Part shown: piece by piece, positions 43,580-51,165 of the stretch
How positions within the stretch are numbered: position 1 is the stretch's first letter
Layout: each line of letters starts with the position of its first letter
From: Saprospiraceae bacterium UBA7687
GTDB taxonomy: Bacteria > Bacteroidota > Bacteroidia > Chitinophagales > Saprospiraceae
Length of the DNA: 64,000 bases
NCBI GenBank assembly: GCA_002482845.1
Contig: DLGT01000112.1
Location: 62,001-126,000, forward strand
Reading direction: 5' to 3'
Translations under genes and position numbers: made by a program
Notes under the pieces: generated by a model
Databases searched by the model: none
What the model was told of the DNA's origin: nothing
What the model saw: the letters and a program-made list of their open reading frames with translations, nothing else

Positions 43580-45961
43580 TTATTTAAAAATTTCAAAATT
43601 TATAAATGACATTCTATCTGCAATCAATACAAGCGAGTTGTTTTCGAAATAATGACCATCCTTGGTTATTTCTTTGTCATTAACAACAATTGCAGTGGGA
43701 ATAAATGGCAATCCATGTACAATAATTTTATACGTACTGTACGTTGGTTCAAAATGTCCATTAGTTTTTAATGTCATTTTAAACGACTGATCGGATGAGA
43801 AGGTTTTGAATTTTTTTCTATTGTAAATGCCTTTTTCATAATCATATCCATCTCCACTGTCCTCATATAGATAACTAGATACGCCTTCACCACCATAATA
43901 AACATGCAATGTCAACTGATCGATTTCTTTTTCTCCCACATATTGCATTACAGGATGAAAAGGTATCACTGCACCTTCACGCACAAAAACAGGTATTGTA
44001 TCTAAATCCGCATTTGCTTGTATTTCTTTCTTGCCAGCATATAATGTGTTATCCCAGAAACTGTACCAATTGCCTTTTGGTAGATAAACATATCTTGACT
44101 TTACATTTGGTTCAAGAACAGGACAGATCAATAAATGATCCCCATGCAAAAACTCATCTACCCTATACAAAGTATCATGATCATGTTGGTCATATATAGA
44201 AATTGGTCTTAATATCGGTGTATTTTCTACGACATGTTGATAAAAAGTAGTATAAATATAAGGTAGAAGTTTATATCTTAATTCAATATATTTTCGAACG
44301 ATATTCAATGCTTCCTCACCAAATGACCATGGCTCTTGATCACCGTGATCTCCAGAACTGTGGGTGCGACAGAAAGGATGAAAAATCCCTAACTGTATCC
44401 ATCTAATATATAATTCCGGAGTGGGATGATCTATAAAACCACCAATATCTGAACCTACAAATGAATACCCAGAAATGCTCATTCTTTGGCACTGCATATT
44501 TGCCACCCATAGATGTTCCCATGATGCAATATTGTCTCCAGTCCACGCTGAAGCGTACCTCTGAGTACCCGCATATGCAGATCTGGTAATAATTAATGGT
44601 CTCAAACCATTGTTATATTTTTTGACTCCTTTGTAGGTAGCTCTTGCCATTTGCATACCATAGACATTATGAGCTTTACGGTGACTGCATGGATTATCAT
44701 CAAAATCATGTCTAACATCATCAGGAAAAGTCTTACCTTCTATCTCAAAGAGTGCTGGCTCATTCATATCATTCCAGACGCCTCTTACACCAATGTCTTC
44801 TATAAGTTCTTGGAATAAACCCGTCCACCATTTACGCACTTTGGGATTAGTAAAATCAGGGAAATAACATTCTCCCGGCCATACCTTGCCTTTCATATAT
44901 GGACCATCTGCCCTGCGACAAAAATAATTATTTTCAATAGCTTCCTTAAAAACTGGATATTCTTCATCTATCTTTATACCAGGATCTATAATGACTACAG
45001 TTTTAAATCCTTGTTCTTTAAGTTCAGAAATCATACGTTTTGGCTCTGGAAACTTTTCTTTATCCCATGTAAAACACCTGAATCCATCCATATAATCAAT
45101 ATCCAAATAAATAGCATCGCATGGGATTGCTAGAGCTCTCATCTTATTTGTGATCTCCTTCACTTTTGATTCAGGATAATAACTCCATTTACATTGCTGA
45201 TAACCCAAAGCCCACATAGGAGGTAGTTCGGGTTTACCTGTCAAACTTGAATATCGTCTTGTAACATCTATAAGCTCTGGACCAAAAATAAAATAATAAT
45301 TCATCTCTCCACCCTCTGCCCAAAAACTGGTGACTGATCTCCTTTCACTACCGAAGTCAAAATGCGCCTTAAAGGTATTATCAAAGAAAATTCCATAGGC
45401 CCTGTCATTATGAACGGCAGTATAAAATGGAATACATTTATAAATTGGGTCTTCATTTTTTTTAAATCCATATGTATCCATTGCCCAATTGGTCACCCTA
45501 CGACCTCTTAGATTTAGGTGCATTGTTTTATCTCCCATACCATAAAAGTGTTCACCTTCCTGGACCACTTTTCCCATTTTAACTATATTACCACCATGTA
45601 TGGTATTTTCTTCCCAATGAAAACCTTTCTCGTCTCGACAGATTATTTTACCTTCAAGATCTGAAAATATAATTTTGCTATCAGATTTATTTATATTAAC
45701 GATCATGGCAGAAGTCTTAATTTCCACATGATTTGGATTGTCGATATAAGTTGCAATATCTGCATTAGGTACAAATCTGCTACTTAATGCGTAAGAAAAA
45801 TCTTTTTCAAAATTACCATCAGTACCATATCTGACTCTAACTATTTGATCAGTTAAAACAGATATTTTAATGTGACATTGATTTTCTGTAATTATTGTAA
45901 AAACGTTTTGTTGATAATCTACACTTAATAATCTGCCAGGGTATAACTCGTGTTGGTTCAT
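43580..45961 (-). CDS. GH31 alpha-glucosidase-like enzyme
   Basis: A 793-residue glycoside hydrolase of family 31. An N-terminal beta-sandwich (about 1-245) leads into the barrel, where GVWNDMNEPA supplies the nucleophile Asp398 and SAWTGDNIASWEHL the acid/base Asp. The DIDYMDGF segment (about 287-294) and the C-terminal beta domains match alpha-glucosidases. No signal peptide is visible, so it probably acts in the cytoplasm on maltose or related oligosaccharides, perhaps alongside the GH13 lipoprotein elsewhere in the window. It sits upstream of the DUF6089 gene on the same strand with 49 bp between. Confidence 0.93.
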   Translation of the reverse strand: MNQHELYPGRLLSVDYQQNVFTIITENQCHIKISVLTDQIVRVRYGTDGNFEKDFSYALSSRFVPNADIATYIDNPNHVEIKTSAMIVNINKSDSKIIFSDLEGKIICRDEKGFHWEENTIHGGNIVKMGKVVQEGEHFYGMGDKTMHLNLRGRRVTNWAMDTYGFKKNEDPIYKCIPFYTAVHNDRAYGIFFDNTFKAHFDFGSERRSVTSFWAEGGEMNYYFIFGPELIDVTRRYSSLTGKPELPPMWALGYQQCKWSYYPESKVKEITNKMRALAIPCDAIYLDIDYMDGFRCFTWDKEKFPEPKRMISELKEQGFKTVVIIDPGIKIDEEYPVFKEAIENNYFCRRADGPYMKGKVWPGECYFPDFTNPKVRKWWTGLFQELIEDIGVRGVWNDMNEPALFEIEGKTFPDDVRHDFDDNPCSHRKAHNVYGMQMARATYKGVKKYNNGLRPLIITRSAYAGTQRYASAWTGDNIASWEHLWVANMQCQRMSISGYSFVGSDIGGFIDHPTPELYIRWIQLGIFHPFCRTHSSGDHGDQEPWSFGEEALNIVRKYIELRYKLLPYIYTTFYQHVVENTPILRPISIYDQHDHDTLYRVDEFLHGDHLLICPVLEPNVKSRYVYLPKGNWYSFWDNTLYAGKKEIQANADLDTIPVFVREGAVIPFHPVMQYVGEKEIDQLTLHVYYGGEGVSSYLYEDSGDGYDYEKGIYNRKKFKTFSSDQSFKMTLKTNGHFEPTYSTYKIIVHGLPFIPTAIVVNDKEITKDGHYFENNSLVLIADRMSFINFEIFK

Positions 45962-46159
45962 ACTTAAATATGCTTAGATTTTTTATGAAAGGTGATGTGC
46001 ACTTACTATTACATAATTATACTCACTTGAAAAGTATGGCTTAAAGGTAATGAATTAAATAAAATGATTTCTTCAAGATTATAAAACAATTTCATAAAAA
46101 TTAAAAACCACATTTGTGAAGATCCCTGCGATTGAAAATAAAACACAATCGAATTGTAA

Positions 46160-46200
46160 CAAAATAAAAAGACCACACTAAAATTAAAATAGTGTGGTCT
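46160..46200 (-). terminator. rho-independent terminator after tRNA-Cys
   Basis: AGACCACACTA and TAGTGTGGTCT form an 11-bp stem with a 9-base A/T loop; on the minus strand a T-rich tract follows. It lies just past the tRNA 3' end. Confidence 0.9.
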
Positions 46201-46208
46201 ATATTTTG

Positions 46209-46279
46209 AGGTCGGAAGCGGATTTGAACCGCTGTACAAGGTTTTGCAGACCTCTGCCTAACCGCTCGGCCACCCGACC
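46209..46279 (-). tRNA. tRNA-Cys (GCA)
   Basis: A 71-nt cloverleaf on the minus strand: acceptor GGTCGGG pairs with TCCGACC (with one G-T), D arm GGCCGAGCGGTTAGGC, anticodon loop CTGCAAA with anticodon GCA inside the GAGGT/ACCTT stem, and T arm AGCGGTTCAAATCCGCT. The base after the acceptor stem is T (U73), the identity base of tRNA-Cys. CCA is not encoded. It has its own promoter and terminator. Confidence 0.96.
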
Positions 46280-46293
46280 ATCAATTGCGGATG

Positions 46294-46301
46294 CAAAGAT
46301 A
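46294..46301 (-). promoter_or_regulatory. promoter -7 element for tRNA-Cys
   Basis: The minus strand reads TATCTTTG, 15 bases from the first base of the tRNA. Confidence 0.6.
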
Positions 46302-46385
46302 ACATACTTTTTGACAAATAAACAAGTTTTTAGATGTACTAAATAAAATATATTTCTTTTTTATGTTAAAAACCTATTGATTTTA

Positions 46386-46393
46386 TAGCTTTG
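46386..46393 (+). promoter_or_regulatory. promoter -7 element for the MBL-fold gene
   Basis: TAGCTTTG matches TAnnTTTG, 28 bases before the start codon. Confidence 0.5.
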
Positions 46394-46421
46394 TGCAATT
46401 CAAATTATAACATCCAATCTT

Positions 46422-47060
46422 ATGTTACAGGTAAAATCTTTTACGTTTAATGATTTTTATGAAAACACTTATATAATCTTTGACGAGACTAAAGATTGTG
46501 TTATTATTGACCCTGGATGCAATAATGATGAAGAAAGAAAGACGTTATCAACATTTATTTCACAAAATGAACTTACACCTGTTCACCTTTTAAACACACA
46601 CTGCCACATTGACCATATATTGGGTAATAAGTATGTAGCAGACAAATATGGTTTAACCTTGGTGTGTCACAAAGGTGAAGTTCCAGTGCTTGAATTTGGG
46701 CCTCAGACAGCAGCGATGTATCACATATCGTATGAAAAATCACCGCCAATAGAGATATTTGTTGATGAAGGGGACACAATAAGTTTTGGAAACACAAGTT
46801 TAGAAATTCTTTTTACGCCAGGCCATTCACCAGCTAGCATATCTCTTTACAACAAACAAAGTAACATTCTCATCGCTGGAGATGTACTTTTCCAAGGTAG
46901 TATAGGAAGGACAGATTTGCCAGGTGGAAATTTTGAAGTTCTAATTAGGATGATAAAAAGTAAGTTTATGACACTTCCTGATGAAACTATTGTTTACTGC
47001 GGGCATGGAGAGCAAACTACCATAGGTATCGAAAAAAGAACTAATCCATTTTTAGTCTAA
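46422..47060 (+). CDS. MBL-fold metallo-hydrolase, glyoxalase II-like
   Basis: A 212-residue metallo-beta-lactamase-fold hydrolase. The zinc ligands are in THCHIDH (His60, His62, Asp64, His65), in FTPGHSPASIS, in AGDVLFQGSIGRTD and in YCGHGEQTTIG. The short, single-domain form resembles YcbL-type glyoxalase II proteins, which hydrolyse thioesters such as S-lactoylglutathione or similar thiol conjugates. The substrate is not known. It is a single gene, convergent with a small barrel protein gene. Confidence 0.92.
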   Translation: MLQVKSFTFNDFYENTYIIFDETKDCVIIDPGCNNDEERKTLSTFISQNELTPVHLLNTHCHIDHILGNKYVADKYGLTLVCHKGEVPVLEFGPQTAAMYHISYEKSPPIEIFVDEGDTISFGNTSLEILFTPGHSPASISLYNKQSNILIAGDVLFQGSIGRTDLPGGNFEVLIRMIKSKFMTLPDETIVYCGHGEQTTIGIEKRTNPFLV

Positions 47061-47079
47061 AAATACTGTTTCTGCACTT

Positions 47080-47655
47080 TTAAAAGTGCGCTCCAACTCC
47101 GAGTGTCCAAAAATCAAAAGTGGACTTAGGTTGTTTCGTGTAGGCGTTTATAAATCCATATTGAAAGTCTAAATCTATGTCAATAAAACCAATGGTTACG
47201 CCTAAACCTGTTGTAGCCCCTAGAAATGAATCATTAAGATCTTCATAATTAGGAATGTTTAAAGCATCCTTTGGTGAATCTAGATTAAAGTTAATAGATC
47301 CCAGAAGTTTTGATCTCAATGTTAACTTATCCGAAAACTGCACTAAGTTAAACCCTAATCCGAGTCGAGTCATTAATATTTTCCAATCATTATTCTTAAA
47401 AAATTCTGGATCTGATGCAGAAGTCAGACTAGTTGCATGATATTGACCTCCGATAATAAAATACATACCACCTTCCAAAATTCTTGCATCAGCACCTATG
47501 AAGTACCCATAATGACCTTGGTTTTTATTAGTAATATTACCATCCTTTGCATATGCTGAGGACAAACCAGCCTGAACTACCAGTCCTGGAGATTGTGCTA
47601 AAAGAGTGCCTGAAAATACTAAAAAGGTTAAAAGCAAAGAATGAACATACTTCAT
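47080..47655 (-). CDS. small outer-membrane beta-barrel protein
   Basis: A 191-residue secreted protein with a signal peptide (LLLTFLVFSGTLLAQ) and an alternating, Gly/aromatic-rich body that fits an eight-stranded barrel: YFIIGGQYHATSL, LGLGFNLVQFSDKLTLRSKL, FWTLGVGAHF at the C-terminus, which ends in Phe as outer-membrane barrels do. It has no recognised family beyond the general OmpA/porin-like barrel group. A promoter box lies 75 bp upstream. Confidence 0.78.
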   Translation of the reverse strand: MKYVHSLLLTFLVFSGTLLAQSPGLVVQAGLSSAYAKDGNITNKNQGHYGYFIGADARILEGGMYFIIGGQYHATSLTSASDPEFFKNNDWKILMTRLGLGFNLVQFSDKLTLRSKLLGSINFNLDSPKDALNIPNYEDLNDSFLGATTGLGVTIGFIDIDLDFQYGFINAYTKQPKSTFDFWTLGVGAHF

Positions 47656-47729
47656 TTCAAATATAATATTAGGTTATAAAAATTAATTATGCAGTTGCTC
47701 TATAAATTGGTAAGACTAGTGTTTATATG

Positions 47730-47737
47730 CAAAGATA
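47730..47737 (-). promoter_or_regulatory. promoter -7 element for the small barrel gene
   Basis: The minus strand reads TATCTTTG, an exact match, 75 bases ahead of the start codon. Confidence 0.5.
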
Positions 47738-47789
47738 CGATTTATAACTCAAATATCATGCTAATCTCAATAATGTAGTAAGATATTCA

Positions 47790-47797
47790 TACTTTTG
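47790..47797 (+). promoter_or_regulatory. promoter -7 element for lgt
   Basis: TACTTTTG is an exact match, 20 bases ahead of the lgt start, giving a very short leader. Confidence 0.5.
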
Positions 47798-47817
47798 TCC
47801 AACAAAATTTTACACCT

Positions 47818-49047
47818 ATGTATCCAGATCTTTCCTATTTGTTTAATGATCTATTCGGAACATCCGTTGACAATTGGACTTCAATATTTAAAACATTTGG
47901 GTTCTTACTAGTTATGGCACTTATGGCATGTGGTATATTTTTGAAGTATGAATTAGAACAAAAAGAAAAAGCAGGACTAATCTTACCACAAAAAGTTAAA
48001 ATTGTAACATCTGCAAAACTCAGTATTACTGATATAGTTACAAATAGTATTTTTATGTTAATTTTTGGTGCAAAGCTACCGATGTTAATTATGAATTTTG
48101 ACCAATACAAAGGTGACCCCGCTTCTTATATATTTTCAAAACTTGGTACATGGTGGATTGGTATTTTAGCTGCTGTAGTAACAGCAGCTTACTATATTTG
48201 GACAAATAGTAAAGCAGATCCAAATCCCAAGACAACTGAATATATGCAATACCCATCATCAAAAACCAATGATATTATAATTATTGCTGGTCTTTCTGGT
48301 GTTCTAGGCAGCAAATTGTTTTCTATTACTGAAGATATGTCAGGATTCTTTAAAGATCCCATTGGATCATTATTTTCTGGCAGTGGACTTAATGTTTTCG
48401 GGGGGCTGATTCTTGCTTCAATAGCTGTCCTTTGGTATATTAAGAAATTAGGCATAAAGCCTTACTATATGATGGACATAGGCGGTATGGGTATCCTTTT
48501 AGGTTACGCTATTGGTAGAATAGGGTGTCAACTATCGGGTGACGGTGATTGGGGCATTATTGCAGCATCGCAACCAGAATGGTGGTTTCTACCAGATTGG
48601 CTATGGTCCTATCAGTATCCAAACAACGTAAATAATGAAGGTGTACTCTTGGCTAGTTGTGACCCAGCTGCCTATCAAACCGCTATTTCACAAGGTTTAT
48701 CTCAAGAAGATAGCTGTGTTCAAAGTTGTGGTATCCGATACTGTCATGAACTAAATCCTAAAGTATATCCTACACCAATATACGAGACTGTATTTAGTTT
48801 AATAGCGATGGCTACTCTATGGTTTAATAAGCATAGGTTTAAAATCCCAGGAATGATTTTCTTTACTTATATGATTATTAATGGAGTAGAAAGGTTTTTC
48901 ATAGAACAAATTAGGGTAAATGACAAGTATGAAATGTTTGGACTTAACTGGAGTCAAGCCCAATACATCTCCATTTTATTTATTTTGGTAGGTGTATTAG
49001 GTATTATATATTTGAAAAATAGTACCAAACCTGAAACCAAAGTGTAG
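47818..49047 (+). CDS. lgt: prolipoprotein diacylglyceryl transferase, long form with a Cys-rich insertion
   Basis: The inner-membrane enzyme that puts diacylglycerol on the lipobox Cys, fitting the many lipoproteins in this window. At 409 residues it is about 120 longer than the E. coli enzyme. GYAIGRIGCQLSGDGDWG (229-246) is the Lgt signature, with the catalytic-type Arg234; about seven membrane segments surround it. An insertion of about 65 residues (252-315) follows the signature, with four cysteines (281, 300, 304, 309) placed for one or two disulfides on the periplasmic side. The N-terminal 50 residues also carry a helix not in the short forms. Related long forms occur in other Bacteroidota as far as I recall. 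Confidence 0.9.
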   Translation: MYPDLSYLFNDLFGTSVDNWTSIFKTFGFLLVMALMACGIFLKYELEQKEKAGLILPQKVKIVTSAKLSITDIVTNSIFMLIFGAKLPMLIMNFDQYKGDPASYIFSKLGTWWIGILAAVVTAAYYIWTNSKADPNPKTTEYMQYPSSKTNDIIIIAGLSGVLGSKLFSITEDMSGFFKDPIGSLFSGSGLNVFGGLILASIAVLWYIKKLGIKPYYMMDIGGMGILLGYAIGRIGCQLSGDGDWGIIAASQPEWWFLPDWLWSYQYPNNVNNEGVLLASCDPAAYQTAISQGLSQEDSCVQSCGIRYCHELNPKVYPTPIYETVFSLIAMATLWFNKHRFKIPGMIFFTYMIINGVERFFIEQIRVNDKYEMFGLNWSQAQYISILFILVGVLGIIYLKNSTKPETKV

Positions 49048-49049
49048 CA

Positions 49050-49078
49050 CAAAAAATATTATTTCGATAAAATAATAT
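49050..49078 (-). terminator. terminator overlapping the end of the HIT gene
   Basis: ATATTATTT and AAATAATAT pair around a short loop, and on the minus strand six T follow. The HIT stop codon lies inside the stem. Confidence 0.65.
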
Positions 49079-49448
49079 CAAGGGTACTTTGCATTTCTTC
49101 CTTCGTAAATGATAATTTAGGAGAACTAAAATTCATATCAGAGACGTTATTCATTGGAATTAGGTGAATATGTGCATGTGGTACTTCGAGACCTATCACA
49201 CTCACACCTATCTTTCTGCATGGAATAGCATTCTTAAGTAATCCTGCAACTTTTTTTGCAAAAATATGCAAATCAGCTAAATCAGAATCTTCAAGATCAA
49301 AAATATAATCAACCTCTTGTTTAGGAATTACTAATGTATGACCTTTCACCAATGGAAAGACATCTAAAAAAGCTAAAAACTTTTCATCTTCCATTACTTT
49401 ATAACAAGGTATTTCACCATTTACTATCTTCGAGAATATCGTTGACAT
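49059..49448 (-). CDS. HIT family nucleotide hydrolase/transferase
   Basis: A 129-residue histidine-triad protein. HAHIHLIPM near 90-98 is the HxHxHxx catalytic triad. The N-terminus (MSTIFSKIVNGEIPCYKVMEDEKF) is the common HIT/Hint start. Members cleave nucleoside phosphoramidates or dinucleotides. Its start overlaps the last base of the greA stop codon (TAATG), so translation is probably coupled to greA. Confidence 0.95.
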   Translation of the reverse strand: MSTIFSKIVNGEIPCYKVMEDEKFLAFLDVFPLVKGHTLVIPKQEVDYIFDLEDSDLADLHIFAKKVAGLLKNAIPCRKIGVSVIGLEVPHAHIHLIPMNNVSDMNFSSPKLSFTKEEMQSTLDIILSK

Positions 49449-49921
49449 TACAAAGAGATATTAACAATTTCAAAATTAATCAAGCCAGCAGGAGTCTGAA
49501 TTTGAGCCATGTCACCAACTGATTTACCTAATAATCCATGACCAATTGGGGAGTTAACAGATATTTTCTTTTCTTTTAAATTCGCTTCAGCCTCTGCTAC
49601 TAATTTGTAAGTAACTTCAGCTCCATTAGTTATATTTTTAATTGTTACATTTGTCAAAACCGTAACTTTAGATGTATCAAGTTGACTTTCATCAATAACC
49701 CTAGCTGTAGAAAACATTTTTTCCATTTCATTTATCTTCATTTCTAGCATTCCTTGAGCATTTTTAGCCGCATCATATTCTGCATTTTCAGATAAATCTC
49801 CTTTTTCTCGTGCTTCAGCAATAGCTTTAGCTACATTTTCTCTTCCTTTAGTTTTTAATTCTTCAAGTTCATTCTTTAGTTTTTCATAACCTTCTTGGGT
49901 CATGTATGAAATTCCGGACAT
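49448..49921 (-). CDS. greA: transcription elongation factor GreA
   Basis: A 157-residue cleavage factor that frees stalled RNA polymerase. The N-terminal coiled coil has AIAEAREKGDLSENAEYDAAK (about 33-53), with the acidic tip in GDLSENAEYD; the C-terminal FKBP-like part ends SPIGHGLLGKSVGDMAQIQTPAG. It is the first gene of greA-HIT, starting 26 bp from a T-rich region that ends the upstream porV unit. Confidence 0.95.
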   Translation of the reverse strand: MSGISYMTQEGYEKLKNELEELKTKGRENVAKAIAEAREKGDLSENAEYDAAKNAQGMLEMKINEMEKMFSTARVIDESQLDTSKVTVLTNVTIKNITNGAEVTYKLVAEAEANLKEKKISVNSPIGHGLLGKSVGDMAQIQTPAGLINFEIVNISL

Positions 49922-49946
49922 TGATATTTGTATTACTATTTATTAA

Positions 49947-49992
49947 ATAAAAAAACAAACGTTTCCGTTTAATGATAAACGAAAACGTTTGT
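49947..49992 (-). terminator. terminator after porV
   Basis: ACAAACGTTT-CCGTTT and AAACG-AAAACGTTTGT pair with one bulge or mismatch; on the minus strand a T-run follows. It separates the porV unit from greA. Confidence 0.85.
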
Positions 49993-50041
49993 ATTATAAC
50001 CTTATTCTACTATAAACGAATTATGCCTCTAAAAAGTTTCT

Positions 50042-51091
50042 TTAAAGACTAAAACGTAAAGTAAAATTATGTGTTCCTTTAAATGGATTTGTTGCTCTGT
50101 AAGCATAATCAATTCCTAAATTATTACTTTTACTCTTGTTCATTGGAACTTCTATAGAAGCGCCGCCTGCAAAACCAGTATAAATACTATTAGTTTCAAT
50201 GTCACTTTCTCCAAGGTCAAGCTTGTACGCTGCTCTCAAAACGACCTGATTCATGAATGAAAATTCACCTCCAACTCCTACTTGATCTTTAGAAAATGCG
50301 TTCGAAGTGAAGTTTGTCAACACCCTAAAGTAATTAGTAGACCCCATATAAATATCATAAGATACACCGATATTCAACATTGATGGAAGTTCAAAACTGG
50401 CTGCCCTTGCGTCATATGTTAATTCATATGTAGTGCCACCTTTTGGATCAGGATTATTCCTTTTAGTAGAAAGTCCTTCACCACCCATCACCATAGGAGA
50501 GCCAACATTTCTTAATGATATCCCAAGCTTAAAATTATCTTTTTCACCTGATACATATTGTACACCTGCGTCTATCGCAAAACCGAAAGCACTTACATCT
50601 GGAATACTCTCAGTTATACCTCTTACAAGCATACCTACTGAAATTTTGTTTGCATATGTAAATGAGTAGCCAAGCGCTAGCTGAATAAAACTAGGAGAGA
50701 AACTACCTCCAGTTCCACCAGGCTGATTAACTGTTGTGATAGGAATATCCCCAAAATCGAGCGAAGCCAATTCTATACCCAAAGCTCCGCTTTTGCCCAT
50801 TTTGGTAGCAAAACCCAAGCTGTTTAGGTTCATTCCAGTACCACTATAAAGTCTATTATTAGAAAGACCCAACTCCAATTTATTAATTCTACTTAAGCCA
50901 GCAATATTGATTCTCATTGCTTCTACACCTTGTACACTTGAAGTACTCATTGAATGTAATCCTGCACTTCTTCCCCAAGGATTCATTAATAATTCACTTG
51001 CTCCAGCTTGTCCTTGTCTGTCAGGGTTACCTGCCTCTAAGTTCAAAAATAGCAGTGAAAAAAACAAAATTGTGTAAACTCTTATATTCAT
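50042..51091 (-). CDS. porV: PorV/PorQ family outer-membrane protein
   Basis: A 349-residue outer-membrane barrel with a signal peptide (RVYTILFFSLLFLNLEAG). ASELLMNPWGRSAGLHSMSTSSVQG and AMRINIAGL in the N-terminal part, and the closing FKGTHNFTLRFSL, are the PorV/PorQ pattern. PorV shuttles type IX substrates from the translocon to the attachment complex. It follows the 1384-residue protein gene, with a GC-rich hairpin between. The ATG giving MNIRVYTI is preferred; another lies six codons upstream. The symbol is given at family level: a locus-specific paralogue is more likely than the housekeeping PorV. Confidence 0.88.
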   Translation of the reverse strand: MNIRVYTILFFSLLFLNLEAGNPDRQGQAGASELLMNPWGRSAGLHSMSTSSVQGVEAMRINIAGLSRINKLELGLSNNRLYSGTGMNLNSLGFATKMGKSGALGIELASLDFGDIPITTVNQPGGTGGSFSPSFIQLALGYSFTYANKISVGMLVRGITESIPDVSAFGFAIDAGVQYVSGEKDNFKLGISLRNVGSPMVMGGEGLSTKRNNPDPKGGTTYELTYDARAASFELPSMLNIGVSYDIYMGSTNYFRVLTNFTSNAFSKDQVGVGGEFSFMNQVVLRAAYKLDLGESDIETNSIYTGFAGGASIEVPMNKSKSNNLGIDYAYRATNPFKGTHNFTLRFSL

Positions 51092-51112
51092 TTTGTTTCG
51101 GTTTATCATGTT

Positions 51113-51153
51113 TAAAATTTATTAAACCGGAGGACAGCTAAACCGTCCTCCGG
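51113..51153 (-). terminator. GC-rich intercistronic hairpin between the giant gene and porV
   Basis: CCGGAGGAC and GTCCTCCGG form a perfect 9-bp stem around a 9-base loop, in an otherwise AT-rich gap. On the minus strand it is followed by TTTAATAAATTTT. It could act as a partial terminator or an RNA-processing/stability element. Confidence 0.75.
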
Positions 51154-51165
51154 AAATTATTTTTA

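Noticed and set aside
46009..46239. An open frame on the minus strand next to tRNA-Cys
   Set aside because: It runs from the tRNA gene through its terminator, and has no signal, domain or promoter that fits.
47074..47089. A perfect 16-base palindrome (GCACTTTTAAAAGTGC) at the end of the small barrel gene
   Set aside because: It covers the gene's stop codon, has only about five useful stem pairs once a loop is allowed, and is not followed by a T-run. Chance is likely in AT-rich DNA.
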